64,000 nt of DNA from Emticicia sp037153985 (GTDB lineage: Bacteria; Bacteroidota; Bacteroidia; Cytophagales; Spirosomataceae): contig NZ_JBBAYI010000003.1 in assembly GCF_037153985.1 (NCBI RefSeq), forward strand, positions 406,854 through 470,853, written 5' to 3'. Under the pieces are notes generated by a model. That model searched no databases. It saw nothing but the letters and a program-made list of their open reading frames with translations, and was not told the origin of the DNA. Below are positions 1 to 9,255 of the stretch, one piece after another (within the stretch, counting starts at the first letter, position 1; the number at the start of each line of letters is the position of its first letter). The position numbers were made by a program, and so were the translations under genes.

Positions 1-290
1 CTTACCAGTGCATCGCCACTTTTAAGTATAGCATCGAGCTTATCTTTCTTGTTGAGATAAGACATTACGTCACCAATAAGTTCACCGCCCTGATTCCCCT
101 TTTGAATTTGATTGTAGAGCATATTCACGCTCATGGTACTTCCCGTCCTACGCACCAGTCCAGCCACTAACGTGCAAATAATTCCATCCAGTGCTTTTTT
201 AGTTTTCGAGGGCTCTTCGTCAGTCAACTTGGCAATTTTTGATACAACTTCGTCAGTCAATGCCTCGTTCAACGTATCAAATAAGTTCAT
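1..290 (-). CDS. DUF937 domain protein (partial, C-terminus off window)
   Basis: Read on the minus strand from an ATG at 288-290, this frame stays open to the window edge (about 96 residues). It begins MNLFDTLNEALTDEVV, then has a helical segment with SKIAKLTDEEPSKTKKALDG and a glycine-rich part (NQIQKGNQGGELIGDV). This pattern of short helices with a conserved start is typical of the DUF937 family, which in Bacteroidota is often followed by an OmpA or similar C-terminal domain; that part would lie outside the window. Function is unknown. The gene is divergent from the dehydratase gene at 413, and the roughly 120-bp gap between them is AT-rich and would hold both promoters. The plus-strand frame across the same bases has no recognisable content and is a shadow. 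Confidence 0.72.
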   Translation of the reverse strand, partial: MNLFDTLNEALTDEVVSKIAKLTDEEPSKTKKALDGIICTLVAGLVRRTGSTMSVNMLYNQIQKGNQGGELIGDVMSYLNKKDKLDAILKSGDALV

Positions 291-412
291 GGTATTTTAT
301 AATTTTAAATCTTTCACAATTATTTACAACAAATATTCTTAATTTGGTTGCAAAACAACACAAAAATAAGGATTATTGATAAATTTTTTTGCCTTTTTCT
401 CTAACTTAAATT

Positions 413-2140
413 ATGACATCCAAAAATAACAGTAAATTACGTAGCCAAGACTGGTTCGGCAAAGACGGAAAAGATGGTTTTATATATAGAAGCTGGATAA
501 AAAACCAGGGTTATCCGGCACATCAATTTAAAGGCAAACCCGTAATAGGTATTTGTAATACATGGTCAGAAGCTACCCCTTGTAACGGACATTTCAGAGA
601 ATTAGCTCAGGTTGTTAAAAATGGTGTATATGAAGCGGGTGGGTTTCCGCTTGAGTTTCCGGTTATGTCACTAGGCGAAACAATTATCCGCCCAACGGCT
701 ATGCTTTACAGAAATCTGGCCGCCATGACAGTCGAAGAAAGCATCAGGGGGAACCCTTTCGATGCCGTAGTTTTATTAACAGGATGCGATAAAACTACAC
801 CCTCGTTGGTAATGGGAGCCGCCAGTGTTGATATTCCTACTATTGTGGTACCCGGCGGCCCTATGCTTAGCGGACGCTTTCAGGGCCGTGCGATTGGGTC
901 GGGTACAGATGTGTGGCGATTTGCCGATGACCTGAAAACAGGCAAAATGACAGCCGAAGAATTTGAAGAAGCAGAAGCCTGTATGAGTAGAAGTATTGGC
1001 CATTGTTCAACAATGGGTACGGCATCTACCATGGCCGTAATGGTTGAGGCACTAGGGCTTACGCTTCCGGGAGCATCAGCTATTCCGGCAGCCGACTCAA
1101 GAAAAAAAGTTCTAGCACACATGTCAGGAATGCGAATTGTAGAAATGGTAAAAGAAGAACTGACGTTATCGAAACTTTTAACCCGAGAGGCTTTCGAAAA
1201 TGCTATTATGATGAACGCCGCCGTTGGGGGGTCAACTAATCTGGTATTGCATTTACTAGCCATTGCCGGCCGTATTGGTGTAGATATAAAACTGGAAGAT
1301 TTCGACAGAATTGGTAGTAAAATGCCATTCTTGCTTAATCTGATGCCTTCGGGTAAGTATCTGATGGAAGATTTTTATTATGCGGGTGGGCTTCCGGCAG
1401 TAATTAAAGAGATGTCGGGCTTTTTACACCCTAATGCCATTACAGCTAATGGCAAAAGCCTGATAGAAAACTCGAAAGGAGCCAAAATCTGGAACGAAGA
1501 AGTTATTAGCCGAATTGATAGCCCGTTGTTAAAAGAAGGTGGTATTGCAGTAGTGAAAGGGAATCTGTGCGAAAATGGAGCTGTTATTAAACCCTCGGCG
1601 GCTTCGCCTCACCTGATGCAACACACAGGCAAAGCCGTAGTTTTTGAGACCATTGAAGACTACCACGCCCGCATTGATGACCCCGATTTGGAAATTGATG
1701 AAACCTGTGTAATGGTACTAAAAAATGTAGGCCCTAAAGGATACCCGGGAATGCCCGAAGTAGGAAATATGCAGTTGCCTAAGAAAATTCTTGAAAAAGG
1801 GATTACCGATATGGTGCGTATTTCAGATGCACGTATGAGCGGAACAGCCTATGGCACTGTATTTCTGCACGCCTCGCCTGAGTCGGCTGTGGGTGGAACA
1901 TTGGGCCTGGTACAGAACGGCGACCTGATAGAAGTAGATGTGCCTAATCGAAAAATATGGCTGCATGTGTCGGACGAAGAATTAGCTGAAAGACGTAAAA
2001 ACTGGCAACCTCTTGACTTAGGCTATAATCGGGGTTATGTACAGTTATACATCAACACGGTTAATCAGGCCGATAAAGGAGCTGACCTCGATTTTCTGAT
2101 GGGTACATCAGGGCATGAGGTAAAGAGAGAGTCACATTAG
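413..2140 (+). CDS. IlvD/Edd family sugar-acid dehydratase (L-arabonate/D-xylonate type)
   Basis: The 575-residue protein dehydrates a 2,3-dihydroxy acid to a 2-keto-3-deoxy acid using an iron-sulfur cluster. The N-terminus (RSQDWFGKDGKDGFIYRSW, then NQGYP) and the length are those of the pentonate dehydratase branch rather than of biosynthetic dihydroxy-acid dehydratase. The three cluster cysteines are present in TPC (Cys57), TGCDK (Cys125) and GHCSTMGTA (about Cys198), with the spacing known for L-arabonate dehydratase. The C-terminal motif DARMSGTAYGT carries the catalytic serine. A membrane protein gene follows 16 bp downstream. No other pentose-pathway gene is adjacent, so the true substrate (arabonate, xylonate, gluconate, or dihydroxyisovalerate) is inferred only from subfamily features. 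Confidence 0.88.
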   Translation: MTSKNNSKLRSQDWFGKDGKDGFIYRSWIKNQGYPAHQFKGKPVIGICNTWSEATPCNGHFRELAQVVKNGVYEAGGFPLEFPVMSLGETIIRPTAMLYRNLAAMTVEESIRGNPFDAVVLLTGCDKTTPSLVMGAASVDIPTIVVPGGPMLSGRFQGRAIGSGTDVWRFADDLKTGKMTAEEFEEAEACMSRSIGHCSTMGTASTMAVMVEALGLTLPGASAIPAADSRKKVLAHMSGMRIVEMVKEELTLSKLLTREAFENAIMMNAAVGGSTNLVLHLLAIAGRIGVDIKLEDFDRIGSKMPFLLNLMPSGKYLMEDFYYAGGLPAVIKEMSGFLHPNAITANGKSLIENSKGAKIWNEEVISRIDSPLLKEGGIAVVKGNLCENGAVIKPSAASPHLMQHTGKAVVFETIEDYHARIDDPDLEIDETCVMVLKNVGPKGYPGMPEVGNMQLPKKILEKGITDMVRISDARMSGTAYGTVFLHASPESAVGGTLGLVQNGDLIEVDVPNRKIWLHVSDEELAERRKNWQPLDLGYNRGYVQLYINTVNQADKGADLDFLMGTSGHEVKRESH

Positions 2141-2155
2141 TCAAACTCATCAAGC

Positions 2156-2917
2156 ATGAGCCTATATGTAGGTATAGGCTCAAATCTAAAATTTAAGATG
2201 AATATAAGATACCTACTACTTACTGCTTTTTTATTAATATCAGAATTCTTTTTTATTGGGTTACCTCCGCAGCAAAGCGAATTCTGGATAGCCTTTATAA
2301 GAATTATTGCTGCTCTTGTGCTTTCTTTGTGGTATTATCAGCACCGGAAACCCTTATCTACCAATATTGATAAGCTCTTTATTACAACGCTTATTTTACC
2401 CGTGCTTATATCAGTGGGTGTCATGATTTCTCCCGCACTTATCAAAAATATTAATTTAATTATTCATGCTTTTATTTTGTGTTTATGGGCATGTATTTTT
2501 AAGTTGATGGGGGCAAAAATAAAGTTTCAGGGCGCATTCTATAAATTCATAAGGATAATTCCGGTCTATGCCCTGTTTCCTATTCTTTTTTATATTATTA
2601 CTTTGCATCCGGCTCTTCCTGTTTCGCAGAAGATAATGTTGCTTTGCTACACACTACTTTATATCTATACAGCCACTTTATCGTCTTTTTTACCTATAAA
2701 AGATGTCGAAAGGTTCTGGATAAGCTGGAGCGTAGTATTAATGGCCTTTGCCAATCTGCTCGTGTTTTACAGCTTTTTTGTTGAGCCACTTCCATGGCTA
2801 GGTTTTATACCACGGTTAATCGTAATCATAGCCAGATGTATCCTGATTATTGGTATGGTTGATTATTTTTCATCCAGACAATCGTCTTCCACCCAGCCGC
2901 TCACTTCTTCTGATTAA
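2156..2917 (+). CDS. Multi-pass inner-membrane protein, weakly YhhN-like
   Basis: The 253 residues form about eight hydrophobic segments separated by very short loops, with a Ser/Thr-rich C-terminal tail (SSRQSSSTQPLTSSD). The size, the even spacing of helices and segments such as DKLFITTLILPVLISVG recall the YhhN/TMEM86 lysoplasmalogenase family, but the conserved acidic GD motif of that family is not evident, so the resemblance is weak. The frame opens at ATG 2156, but a second ATG at 2198 (MNIRYLLL) leads straight into the first hydrophobic helix and may be the real start. It lies 16 bp after the dehydratase gene and could be co-transcribed with it. No function is assigned. Confidence 0.6.
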   Translation: MSLYVGIGSNLKFKMNIRYLLLTAFLLISEFFFIGLPPQQSEFWIAFIRIIAALVLSLWYYQHRKPLSTNIDKLFITTLILPVLISVGVMISPALIKNINLIIHAFILCLWACIFKLMGAKIKFQGAFYKFIRIIPVYALFPILFYIITLHPALPVSQKIMLLCYTLLYIYTATLSSFLPIKDVERFWISWSVVLMAFANLLVFYSFFVEPLPWLGFIPRLIVIIARCILIIGMVDYFSSRQSSSTQPLTSSD

Positions 2918-2948
2918 TTCACAAGGCTTTAATTATCAAAAATAAATA

Positions 2949-2977
2949 AGCCCGCTTAGTACAAAACTATTCGGGCC
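2949..2977 (-). terminator. Hairpin terminator after lpdA
   Basis: AAGCCCG at the left arm pairs with CGGGC and a neighbouring T at the right arm, with an inner AGT/ACT pair. Read on the minus strand it lies about 30 bp after the lpdA stop and is followed by a T-rich stretch. It also sits downstream of the plus-strand membrane protein gene that ends at 2917. Confidence 0.45.
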
Positions 2978-3008
2978 TATATATGCTGTTTCTATCGGGA
3001 AACACTTA

Positions 3009-4409
3009 CTATGAATGAATAGCTCTGTTATCGGTAGCTGCCAACGCAGCTTCTTTAACGGCCTCCATATAAGTTGGGTGCGCGTGCGAAATCCGTGCGA
3101 TGTCCTCGGCACTAGCCCTGAACTCCATAGCAGTAACGGCCTCAGCAATCATATCGGCGGCTCTTGCACCTATAATATGCACCCCTAGTACTTCATCGGT
3201 ATCTTTGTTAGCCAGAATTTTCACTAGCCCGTCGGTATCGCCGCTGGCAGTAGCACGGCCTAAAGCCTTAAACGGAAACTGACCTGTTTTATAGTTAACA
3301 CCTTTTGCTTTTAGTTCTTCTTCTGTTTGCCCCACAGATGCCACCTCTGGCCAAGTATAAACTACACCGGGTATGAGGTTATAATGAATATGCGGTTTTT
3401 GTCCGTTCATGATTTCAGCAACCAATACCCCCTCTTCTTCTGCCTTGTGGGCCAACATAGCACCTCTGACTACGTCGCCAATGGCATAAATACCTTTTAC
3501 GTTGGTTTCGAGCGTATGCTCATCAACTACTATTTTGCCTCTGTCGGTAGTAACCCCCACTGCTTCCAGATTTAGGCCGTCGGTATACGCCCGTCGGCCA
3601 ATACATACCAGACAGTAATCTCCTTTTATTTCCACAGGTTTGCCGTCGGCTCCGTCAGCCGATACCAGTACCTCTTCACCAAGATTCTCGATTTTTGTTA
3701 CTTTAGTATTGAAGTAAAAGTCAGCTCCAAGTTTTTTTACTGATTTCTGCAATTCTTTACCCATGGTTTTATCCATTGTCGGAATCATCGAATCTGCGAA
3801 CTCAACAAATGTTACTTTAGCCCCTAAACGCGCATAAACCGAGCCTAGTTCGGCTCCGATTACCCCCGCGCCTATCACTATCAGGTGTTTAGGGATTTCA
3901 GTCAATGCAAGTGCTTCGGTGCTTGTAATAATTCTTTTCCTGTCGTAGTTCATGAAAGGCAGAATAGTAGGTTTTGAACCCGTAGCAATAATTACTTTAC
4001 CCGTACTTATTTGCTCTTCCGAACCATCAGTTTTTTTAATATTAATGGTGTTTTTATCAACAAACGAACCAAAACCGTTATAAACTGTGATTTTGTTTTT
4101 CTTCATCAGGAAATTAATTCCATTATTCATTTTTTCAACCACGCCTCTTTTACGTGCCATCATCTGCTCCAGATTTACCTTTGGTGCAGCTATTTCAATT
4201 CCATGCTCAGCAAAATGATGCGCAGCATTATAAAAATGCTCCGATGAGTCGAGCAACGCCTTAGACGGAATACAGCCCACATTTAAACAGGTTCCTCCTA
4301 AAACATTGTATTTTTCAATAATGGCGGTTTTCATACCAAGTTGAGCAGCTCTGATAGCTGCTACGTATCCTCCGGGGCCGGAGCCTATCACTGTAACGTC
4401 GTATTGCAT
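3009..4409 (-). CDS. lpdA: Dihydrolipoyl dehydrogenase (E3)
   Basis: The 466-residue FAD flavoprotein re-oxidises the dihydrolipoyl groups of 2-oxo acid dehydrogenase complexes (or the glycine cleavage system) with NAD+. Visible features in order are the FAD-binding GSGPGG motif at residues 9-14, the redox disulfide in GGTCLNVGCIPSK (Cys41/Cys46), the NAD-binding GAGVIGAELGSVYARLG segment in the middle, the second FAD motif IYAIGDV, and the C-terminal active-site HAHPTYMEAVKE with the catalytic His-Glu pair. Length and motif order are normal for the family. The neighbouring genes are not E1 or E2 subunits, so this is a stand-alone copy. It is followed by a hairpin terminator and preceded, 12 bp away, by the GT-C-like gene on the same strand. 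Confidence 0.96.
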   Translation of the reverse strand: MQYDVTVIGSGPGGYVAAIRAAQLGMKTAIIEKYNVLGGTCLNVGCIPSKALLDSSEHFYNAAHHFAEHGIEIAAPKVNLEQMMARKRGVVEKMNNGINFLMKKNKITVYNGFGSFVDKNTINIKKTDGSEEQISTGKVIIATGSKPTILPFMNYDRKRIITSTEALALTEIPKHLIVIGAGVIGAELGSVYARLGAKVTFVEFADSMIPTMDKTMGKELQKSVKKLGADFYFNTKVTKIENLGEEVLVSADGADGKPVEIKGDYCLVCIGRRAYTDGLNLEAVGVTTDRGKIVVDEHTLETNVKGIYAIGDVVRGAMLAHKAEEEGVLVAEIMNGQKPHIHYNLIPGVVYTWPEVASVGQTEEELKAKGVNYKTGQFPFKALGRATASGDTDGLVKILANKDTDEVLGVHIIGARAADMIAEAVTAMEFRASAEDIARISHAHPTYMEAVKEAALAATDNRAIHS

Positions 4410-4421
4410 TAGATTGAGTAT

Positions 4422-6134
4422 TTATTCTTTGTTGACATTATTATCTGATTCAAAATTATTTACGCTGATGGTCTGGTCTGATATTCGCCAGATAGCCTGC
4501 TTTTGTGCATCTATAAATACCATTCCAACACGATAATTGCCCGAAGGAATAGCGTTTCCGAAATAGTTGTAGTTTACACTAAATTCGGCTTTATCGTAGA
4601 ACAAACTTTTATATTTAATTATTCCCCTGATACCATTAAATGTTGGTACTATTCCAAAAAAATATATGCGTTTGGTTGAGTCATTTATAATAAACCCGAA
4701 GCGTTCTTTGTAACCACGGCTGTCAGCATCCAGCGTAACAGGGTCATATTGTATTATTTTGGCAAAACGTTCTGGAAAATCTTCTATCCTGAAATTTGTT
4801 TTAAGGCACTTACTTTCATCAAATTTTTGATTTAATAAAGGAGACTGCGGCAGTTGATACCAGCCTTTGCTGATAAACTGAGCGGTTTGCTGGTTATGTC
4901 TTTCATAAAAATGGATTCCTTCTTGTGCTGTCAGGAACGACCAGTATTTATTTTTATGATAATTAGCCACATCTGCATCGAATGTTGACTTAAGGTACTG
5001 GTAGCTTGGCAGATTTTTTTCAGCCGACTTGTACCATATTCCGGCCCCGTAAATAATAAATACACCCAAAAAAGCCTGTTGAAGCCACTGTTTTTTATTA
5101 GCAGCTAGCAAAAAAGCATAGATACTTACCACGAAAAGAATAGAATAGTTTTTATACCAGTCAGGAATATCGACTTTATGTATAGCTCTGACGATGGCCG
5201 TCATTAAGGCTGTACAGCCCAGAAACATAAATATACCTAAACAGAATAATATTACTTTATCGTTGATAGGCCTGTACTTGTTTTGGATGAATTTCAGAAA
5301 GAAATAAAGAAAATACACTACTATGGCAAGTATTGCCAAGGCACTCAAAACTACTGAAACAGTATTGATATTAGTAAAAAAAGCAGCTCCTAAAAATCTG
5401 AAAACATATAAAAAAGTATTAGCATTGAAAGTTGCTTCACCCGATTTCATGTGAAAGCCACTAAAATAAACAGCCATACTTGCAGCATAGATAACAGCAG
5501 TATAAATTGCCTGACGAGTACGCCCTTGTAGAAACAATAAAAAAGTGGCTATTAACAGTACTACAATGCCATTGCCATTCGAAAAAGTAGCCAGAAAACC
5601 AACTATCCAAACCAGATAGATATTTTTTGGAGCAGCAAAACAAGTAAAATAGAGTGTAAGCGTAGCCAGAAATATAATACTCATGTTAGGCACCCCGTAA
5701 CTTACAATACTATTAAACATAAACTGATACGGCAAAAGCAAAAACGGTACAGGCAGAAAATATACCAAAGAAATGGCCATACGCCTAAAAACCAGCCAAT
5801 AAGTAATTAAAACACCAAAAATACTAAGGTTACCTGCCAAAATCAGGTGTTTTATATTGAGGGTTCCTTCCAGATAGAAAAGGCTTAACAGTACGCTTCT
5901 GAAATAAATAAGCCGATGTTGATTATGCTGCATAAACAGCATTTTTACTTTCTCAAAAAATGTATTTTTCTGAAGGTAAAGTTCCAGATAATCAAATCCC
6001 CAGAAAAAATCATCATAGAATGGCACATCAGACGAAAAACGCAAAACAACGTAGCAATAAAACAAGACAGGAATTAACCCAAGCAATAAAAGTAGTTTCT
6101 GATACTTACTAAGAAAAGAAAAAAGTTTAGACAT
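4422..6134 (-). CDS. Multi-pass membrane protein, GT-C glycosyltransferase-like
   Basis: The 570-residue protein has about ten hydrophobic helices followed by a soluble C-terminal domain of roughly 180 residues (from about residue 390). Between the first two helices lies DVPFYDDFFWG; an acidic pair in the first extracytoplasmic loop is the usual catalytic signature of GT-C enzymes, which use polyprenyl-phosphate sugar donors. No full family signature could be recognised, so an activity in adding sugars to lipids, proteins or polysaccharide is an inference from topology and this loop. It ends 12 bp before the lpdA start on the same strand; the functional link, if any, is not clear. No other polysaccharide genes are adjacent. 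Confidence 0.6.
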   Translation of the reverse strand: MSKLFSFLSKYQKLLLLLGLIPVLFYCYVVLRFSSDVPFYDDFFWGFDYLELYLQKNTFFEKVKMLFMQHNQHRLIYFRSVLLSLFYLEGTLNIKHLILAGNLSIFGVLITYWLVFRRMAISLVYFLPVPFLLLPYQFMFNSIVSYGVPNMSIIFLATLTLYFTCFAAPKNIYLVWIVGFLATFSNGNGIVVLLIATFLLFLQGRTRQAIYTAVIYAASMAVYFSGFHMKSGEATFNANTFLYVFRFLGAAFFTNINTVSVVLSALAILAIVVYFLYFFLKFIQNKYRPINDKVILFCLGIFMFLGCTALMTAIVRAIHKVDIPDWYKNYSILFVVSIYAFLLAANKKQWLQQAFLGVFIIYGAGIWYKSAEKNLPSYQYLKSTFDADVANYHKNKYWSFLTAQEGIHFYERHNQQTAQFISKGWYQLPQSPLLNQKFDESKCLKTNFRIEDFPERFAKIIQYDPVTLDADSRGYKERFGFIINDSTKRIYFFGIVPTFNGIRGIIKYKSLFYDKAEFSVNYNYFGNAIPSGNYRVGMVFIDAQKQAIWRISDQTISVNNFESDNNVNKE

Positions 6135-6247
6135 AAAAGGTCAATAATTAATTCTGAGGCTTGGGTATTTAAAAACCGCAGCAATATTAGCGGTTTTAGA
6201 AGCGTTTTCAAAAAAATCTGTTTCTTACCTTGATGTACTACAAGTAA

Positions 6248-6292
6248 AATCCAGCAGGTGAAATCTGTTATAAAGACCTCATCTGCTGGATT
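6248..6292 (-). terminator. Hairpin terminator after the response regulator gene
   Basis: AATCCAGCAGGTG at 6248-6260 pairs with CATCTGCTGGATT at 6280-6292 (13 bp with one G-T wobble, 19-nt loop). Read on the minus strand it is followed by TTTTA. It lies about 27 bp after the stop of the response regulator and separates it from the GT-C-like gene. Confidence 0.7.
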
Positions 6293-6318
6293 CTGTAATA
6301 TGAAATATAGTAAAAGTA

Positions 6319-7482
6319 TTAGTATCCTATACCGGCATATAATTTTACGTCATCTAATGTAATGTTTGCGCCGCACATAATTACGAGGCGTTCAACTACG
6401 TTGCGTAACTCACGCACGTTACCTGTCCATGGCAAGCTCTTCATATATTCCATTGCTTCGGGTTCAAACTCTTTTACAGCGTCGCCGTATTCGTCGGCTA
6501 CATCGTGCAGGAATTTATCGGCCAAAAGCGGAATATCGCCCTTACGGTCAACCAGTGCAGGCACATGAATAGGAATTACGTTCAGGCGGTGGTATAAGTC
6601 TTCGCGGAAGTTTCCTTCAGCAATTTCTTTTTTCAGGTCTTTGTTGGTAGCGGCAATTACACGTACGTTTACTTTTATTTCTTTGTCGCCACCGACACGT
6701 GTAATTTTACTTTCCTGCAAGGCTCTTAGCACTTTAGCTTGTGCCGAAAGGCTCATATCGCCAATTTCATCCAGAAAAAGTGTACCTCCATCGGCTTGTT
6801 CAAACTTACCGATTCGTTGCTTAATAGCCGAAGTAAAGGCTCCTTTTTCATGACCAAATAGCTCACTCTCAATCAGTTCAGACGGTATAGCCGCACAGTT
6901 TACTTCTATCAGGGGTTGGTTGCAGCGGTTACTTTTTTCATGAATCTGTTTGGCAACCATTTCTTTACCCGAACCATTGGGGCCGGTAATTAGCACACGC
7001 GCTTCAGTAGGGGCTACACGGTCAATGGTATCTTTTACTTTCTTTATAGGCTCCGACTCTCCGACAATTTCGTTGATTTTGTAAATTCTCCGCTTGAGCG
7101 TTTTAATTACCTCTACATCTTTGCTTTTCTCAATGGCGTTTCGTACAGTTACCAACAGGCGATTCAAATCTGGTGGTTTAGTGATAAAGTCAAAGGCACC
7201 ACGTTTGGTTGCTTCTACGGCATTTTCAACGTTTCCGAAGGCAGAAATCATTACAAATTGTGTTAAAACCCCTTCTTCTTTTGCTTTCAGTAACATTTCA
7301 AGGCCATCAAGTTTAGGCATCTTTATATCACATAAAGCTACATCATAAGGTGTTTTTAATACCATTTCTAATCCTTCCTCACCGTCCTTTGCTTCATCTA
7401 CTTCATACTCTTCATATTCCAAGATGTCTCTTAATGCATCCCGAATACTCTTTTCATCATCAACTATTAATAATCTAGCCAT
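6319..7482 (-). CDS. NtrC-type sigma-54 response regulator lacking the DNA-binding domain
   Basis: The 387 residues contain a receiver domain (residues about 4-115) with the acidic pair Asp8/Asp9, phospho-acceptor Asp52 in ALCDIKMP, and the conserved Lys in FDFITKP. An AAA+ sigma-54 activator domain follows (about 135-365) with a Walker A-like GPNGSGKE, the sigma-54-contacting GAFTSA loop, Walker B GGTLFLDEIGDMSL and the sensor segment GNVRELRNVVERL. The protein ends about 20 residues later (DDVKLYAGIGY) without the Fis-type helix-turn-helix that NtrC members (about 450 residues) normally carry. It therefore should act without binding an enhancer itself, or through a partner; such short versions are known from Bacteroidota. 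No histidine kinase gene lies next to it. Confidence 0.92.
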   Translation of the reverse strand: MARLLIVDDEKSIRDALRDILEYEEYEVDEAKDGEEGLEMVLKTPYDVALCDIKMPKLDGLEMLLKAKEEGVLTQFVMISAFGNVENAVEATKRGAFDFITKPPDLNRLLVTVRNAIEKSKDVEVIKTLKRRIYKINEIVGESEPIKKVKDTIDRVAPTEARVLITGPNGSGKEMVAKQIHEKSNRCNQPLIEVNCAAIPSELIESELFGHEKGAFTSAIKQRIGKFEQADGGTLFLDEIGDMSLSAQAKVLRALQESKITRVGGDKEIKVNVRVIAATNKDLKKEIAEGNFREDLYHRLNVIPIHVPALVDRKGDIPLLADKFLHDVADEYGDAVKEFEPEAMEYMKSLPWTGNVRELRNVVERLVIMCGANITLDDVKLYAGIGY

Positions 7483-7686
7483 TATGGGTTTATTAAGGAG
7501 AGTAGTTTAACTTATACCGCCACTATAATTTTTTTATGACGCAAAATAATGAAAAAATAACAAAAATATTTAGAAAATTCTTTTAAAAAATAGATTTTCG
7601 CCCGCTTTGACTTTATTTTTCTGATAAGCTAACAATTAAGATTGCTCGTTGGTTTATTAATAAAAAGTTTTTAATCTAAACAGTTT

Positions 7687-9159
7687 ATGACAGTTGGTAT
7701 TATTGGGGCAGGTATCGGAGGCATTGCCACTGCTATCCGTTTAAAAAATAAGGGGTATGATGTAGATGTTTTTGAGGCAAATGCATACGCCGGAGGGAAA
7801 TTAAGTAGTTTTGAACAGGCCGGGTATCGTTTTGATGCGGGGCCTTCTTTATTTACCATGCCACATTTGGTTGAAGAACTTTTTACAATGTCGGGTAAAA
7901 AGGTAATTGATTACTTTGAGTACTTTCGCTTGCCCGAAGTGTGTCGTTATTTCTGGGAAGATAATACCCGCCTGACGGTACCAGCCGATACGCGTCTTTT
8001 TGCTCAGGAAGCCGAAAAACAATTGGGTGAACCCGCCGAGAAAATTATCAGGATATTACAAGATAGTGCCTTTAAATATGAAATATTGAGCGGGCTTTTT
8101 CTGGAAGACTCCCTACATAAGTTTTCTACTTGGGTCTCAAAAAAAGCCTTGAGGGGCTATATAAACCTGCCTAAACTAGGTATTTTTGATACCATGAACG
8201 CCGCTAACGAACGTTTCTTTTCGACCGCCAAAGCTGTGCAGTTGTTTAACCGTTATGCTACTTACAATGGTTCGGACCCTTATCAAACACCTGCCACGAT
8301 GAATATTATTCCGCATTTAGAATATAACGTAGGGGCTTTCTTTCCGAAAAACGGAATGTATGGCATTACACAGAGTCTCGTAAAACTTGCCGAAGATTTA
8401 GGCGTAAAGTTCCACTTTAACACAAGGGTAAAAGAAATATGCGTAGCAGATAAAAAAATAAAAGGCATCAGGCTTGAAAACGCCGAGAAAGATTTTTTAC
8501 CGTTTGACGTTGTTGTAAGTAACATGGATATTAGCCCCACTTACCGAAAACTTTTACCTACCGAAAAACACCCTGAAAAACTTCTGCGGCAACCCAAAAG
8601 TGGCTCTGGCCTGATTTTTTACTGGGGTATTGGTAAAGAATTTCCCGAACTAGGCTTACATAATATTTTCTTTTCGGATAATTATAAAGTGGAATTTGAA
8701 CATCAGTTCCAGAAAAAAAACATTTATCATGACCCGACTATTTACTTGAATATTACATCAAAATATAAAAAAGATGACGCTCCGGCGGGCTGCGAGAACT
8801 GGTTTATTCTACTCAACGCCCCTGCCAATGAAGGACAAGACTGGGATACCATTATTAATGAGGCGCGTCAGAATGTTATTCAGAAATTAAGCCGGAATCT
8901 GCAAACAGATATTGCGGCCCTGATTGAAACAGAGGCTATTCTTGACCCCAGAAGCATAGAATTAAAAACTTCTTCGGCGCAAGGCGCGCTTTATGGCAAT
9001 AGCTCAAATAATAAGTTTGCTGCATTTTTACGACACGCCAATTTTTCGTCTCGTATTAAGAATTTATATTTTGTTGGCGGCAGTGTGCATCCGGGTGGTG
9101 GTATACCTCTGGCACTATCGTCGGCCAGAATTGTGGGCGAAATGCTCGCAGAAGCCTAA
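7687..9159 (+). CDS. crtD: Carotenoid desaturase, 1-hydroxycarotenoid 3,4-desaturase type (CrtD)
   Basis: The 490-residue flavoprotein belongs to the phytoene desaturase (CrtI/CrtD) family. It starts with an FAD-binding dinucleotide fold, GAGIGGIATAIRL followed by FEANAYAGGKL, then FDAGPSLFTMP, and ends with the family signature LYFVGGSVHPGGGIPLAL. Segments such as LFNRYATYNGSDPYQ and PATMNIIPHLEYNVGAFFP match the CrtD subgroup found in yellow to orange Bacteroidota, which inserts a double bond in a hydroxylated acyclic or monocyclic carotenoid. CrtI itself is the alternative. No other crt biosynthesis gene is adjacent. A long hairpin terminator follows, shared with the convergent esterase gene. 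Confidence 0.87.
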   Translation: MTVGIIGAGIGGIATAIRLKNKGYDVDVFEANAYAGGKLSSFEQAGYRFDAGPSLFTMPHLVEELFTMSGKKVIDYFEYFRLPEVCRYFWEDNTRLTVPADTRLFAQEAEKQLGEPAEKIIRILQDSAFKYEILSGLFLEDSLHKFSTWVSKKALRGYINLPKLGIFDTMNAANERFFSTAKAVQLFNRYATYNGSDPYQTPATMNIIPHLEYNVGAFFPKNGMYGITQSLVKLAEDLGVKFHFNTRVKEICVADKKIKGIRLENAEKDFLPFDVVVSNMDISPTYRKLLPTEKHPEKLLRQPKSGSGLIFYWGIGKEFPELGLHNIFFSDNYKVEFEHQFQKKNIYHDPTIYLNITSKYKKDDAPAGCENWFILLNAPANEGQDWDTIINEARQNVIQKLSRNLQTDIAALIETEAILDPRSIELKTSSAQGALYGNSSNNKFAAFLRHANFSSRIKNLYFVGGSVHPGGGIPLALSSARIVGEMLAEA

Positions 9160-9179
9160 TCTGTGTAAGATAGTCATGT

Positions 9180-9237
9180 AAAACGTCAATCATTAATAGA
9201 ATCATCTATCGACATTCTATTTAATAATTGACGTTTT
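9180..9237. terminator. Bidirectional terminator between crtD and the esterase gene
   Basis: An arm starting AAACGTCAAT at 9181 pairs over about 22 bases with the arm ending ATTGACGTTT at 9236, with one mismatch and one bulged base. It is flanked by A-run and T-run, so it can work on both strands. It lies between two convergent genes. Confidence 0.85.
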
Positions 9238-9255
9238 CAGAAGAATCCGAGTATT

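Noticed and set aside
133..342. Plus-strand frame opposite the DUF937 gene
   Set aside because: It has no family content and overlaps the better supported minus-strand DUF937 start.
413..2140. ilvD (branched-chain amino acid dihydroxy-acid dehydratase)
   Set aside because: The N-terminal sequence and cysteine spacing fit the pentonate dehydratase branch better, and no other ilv gene is adjacent.
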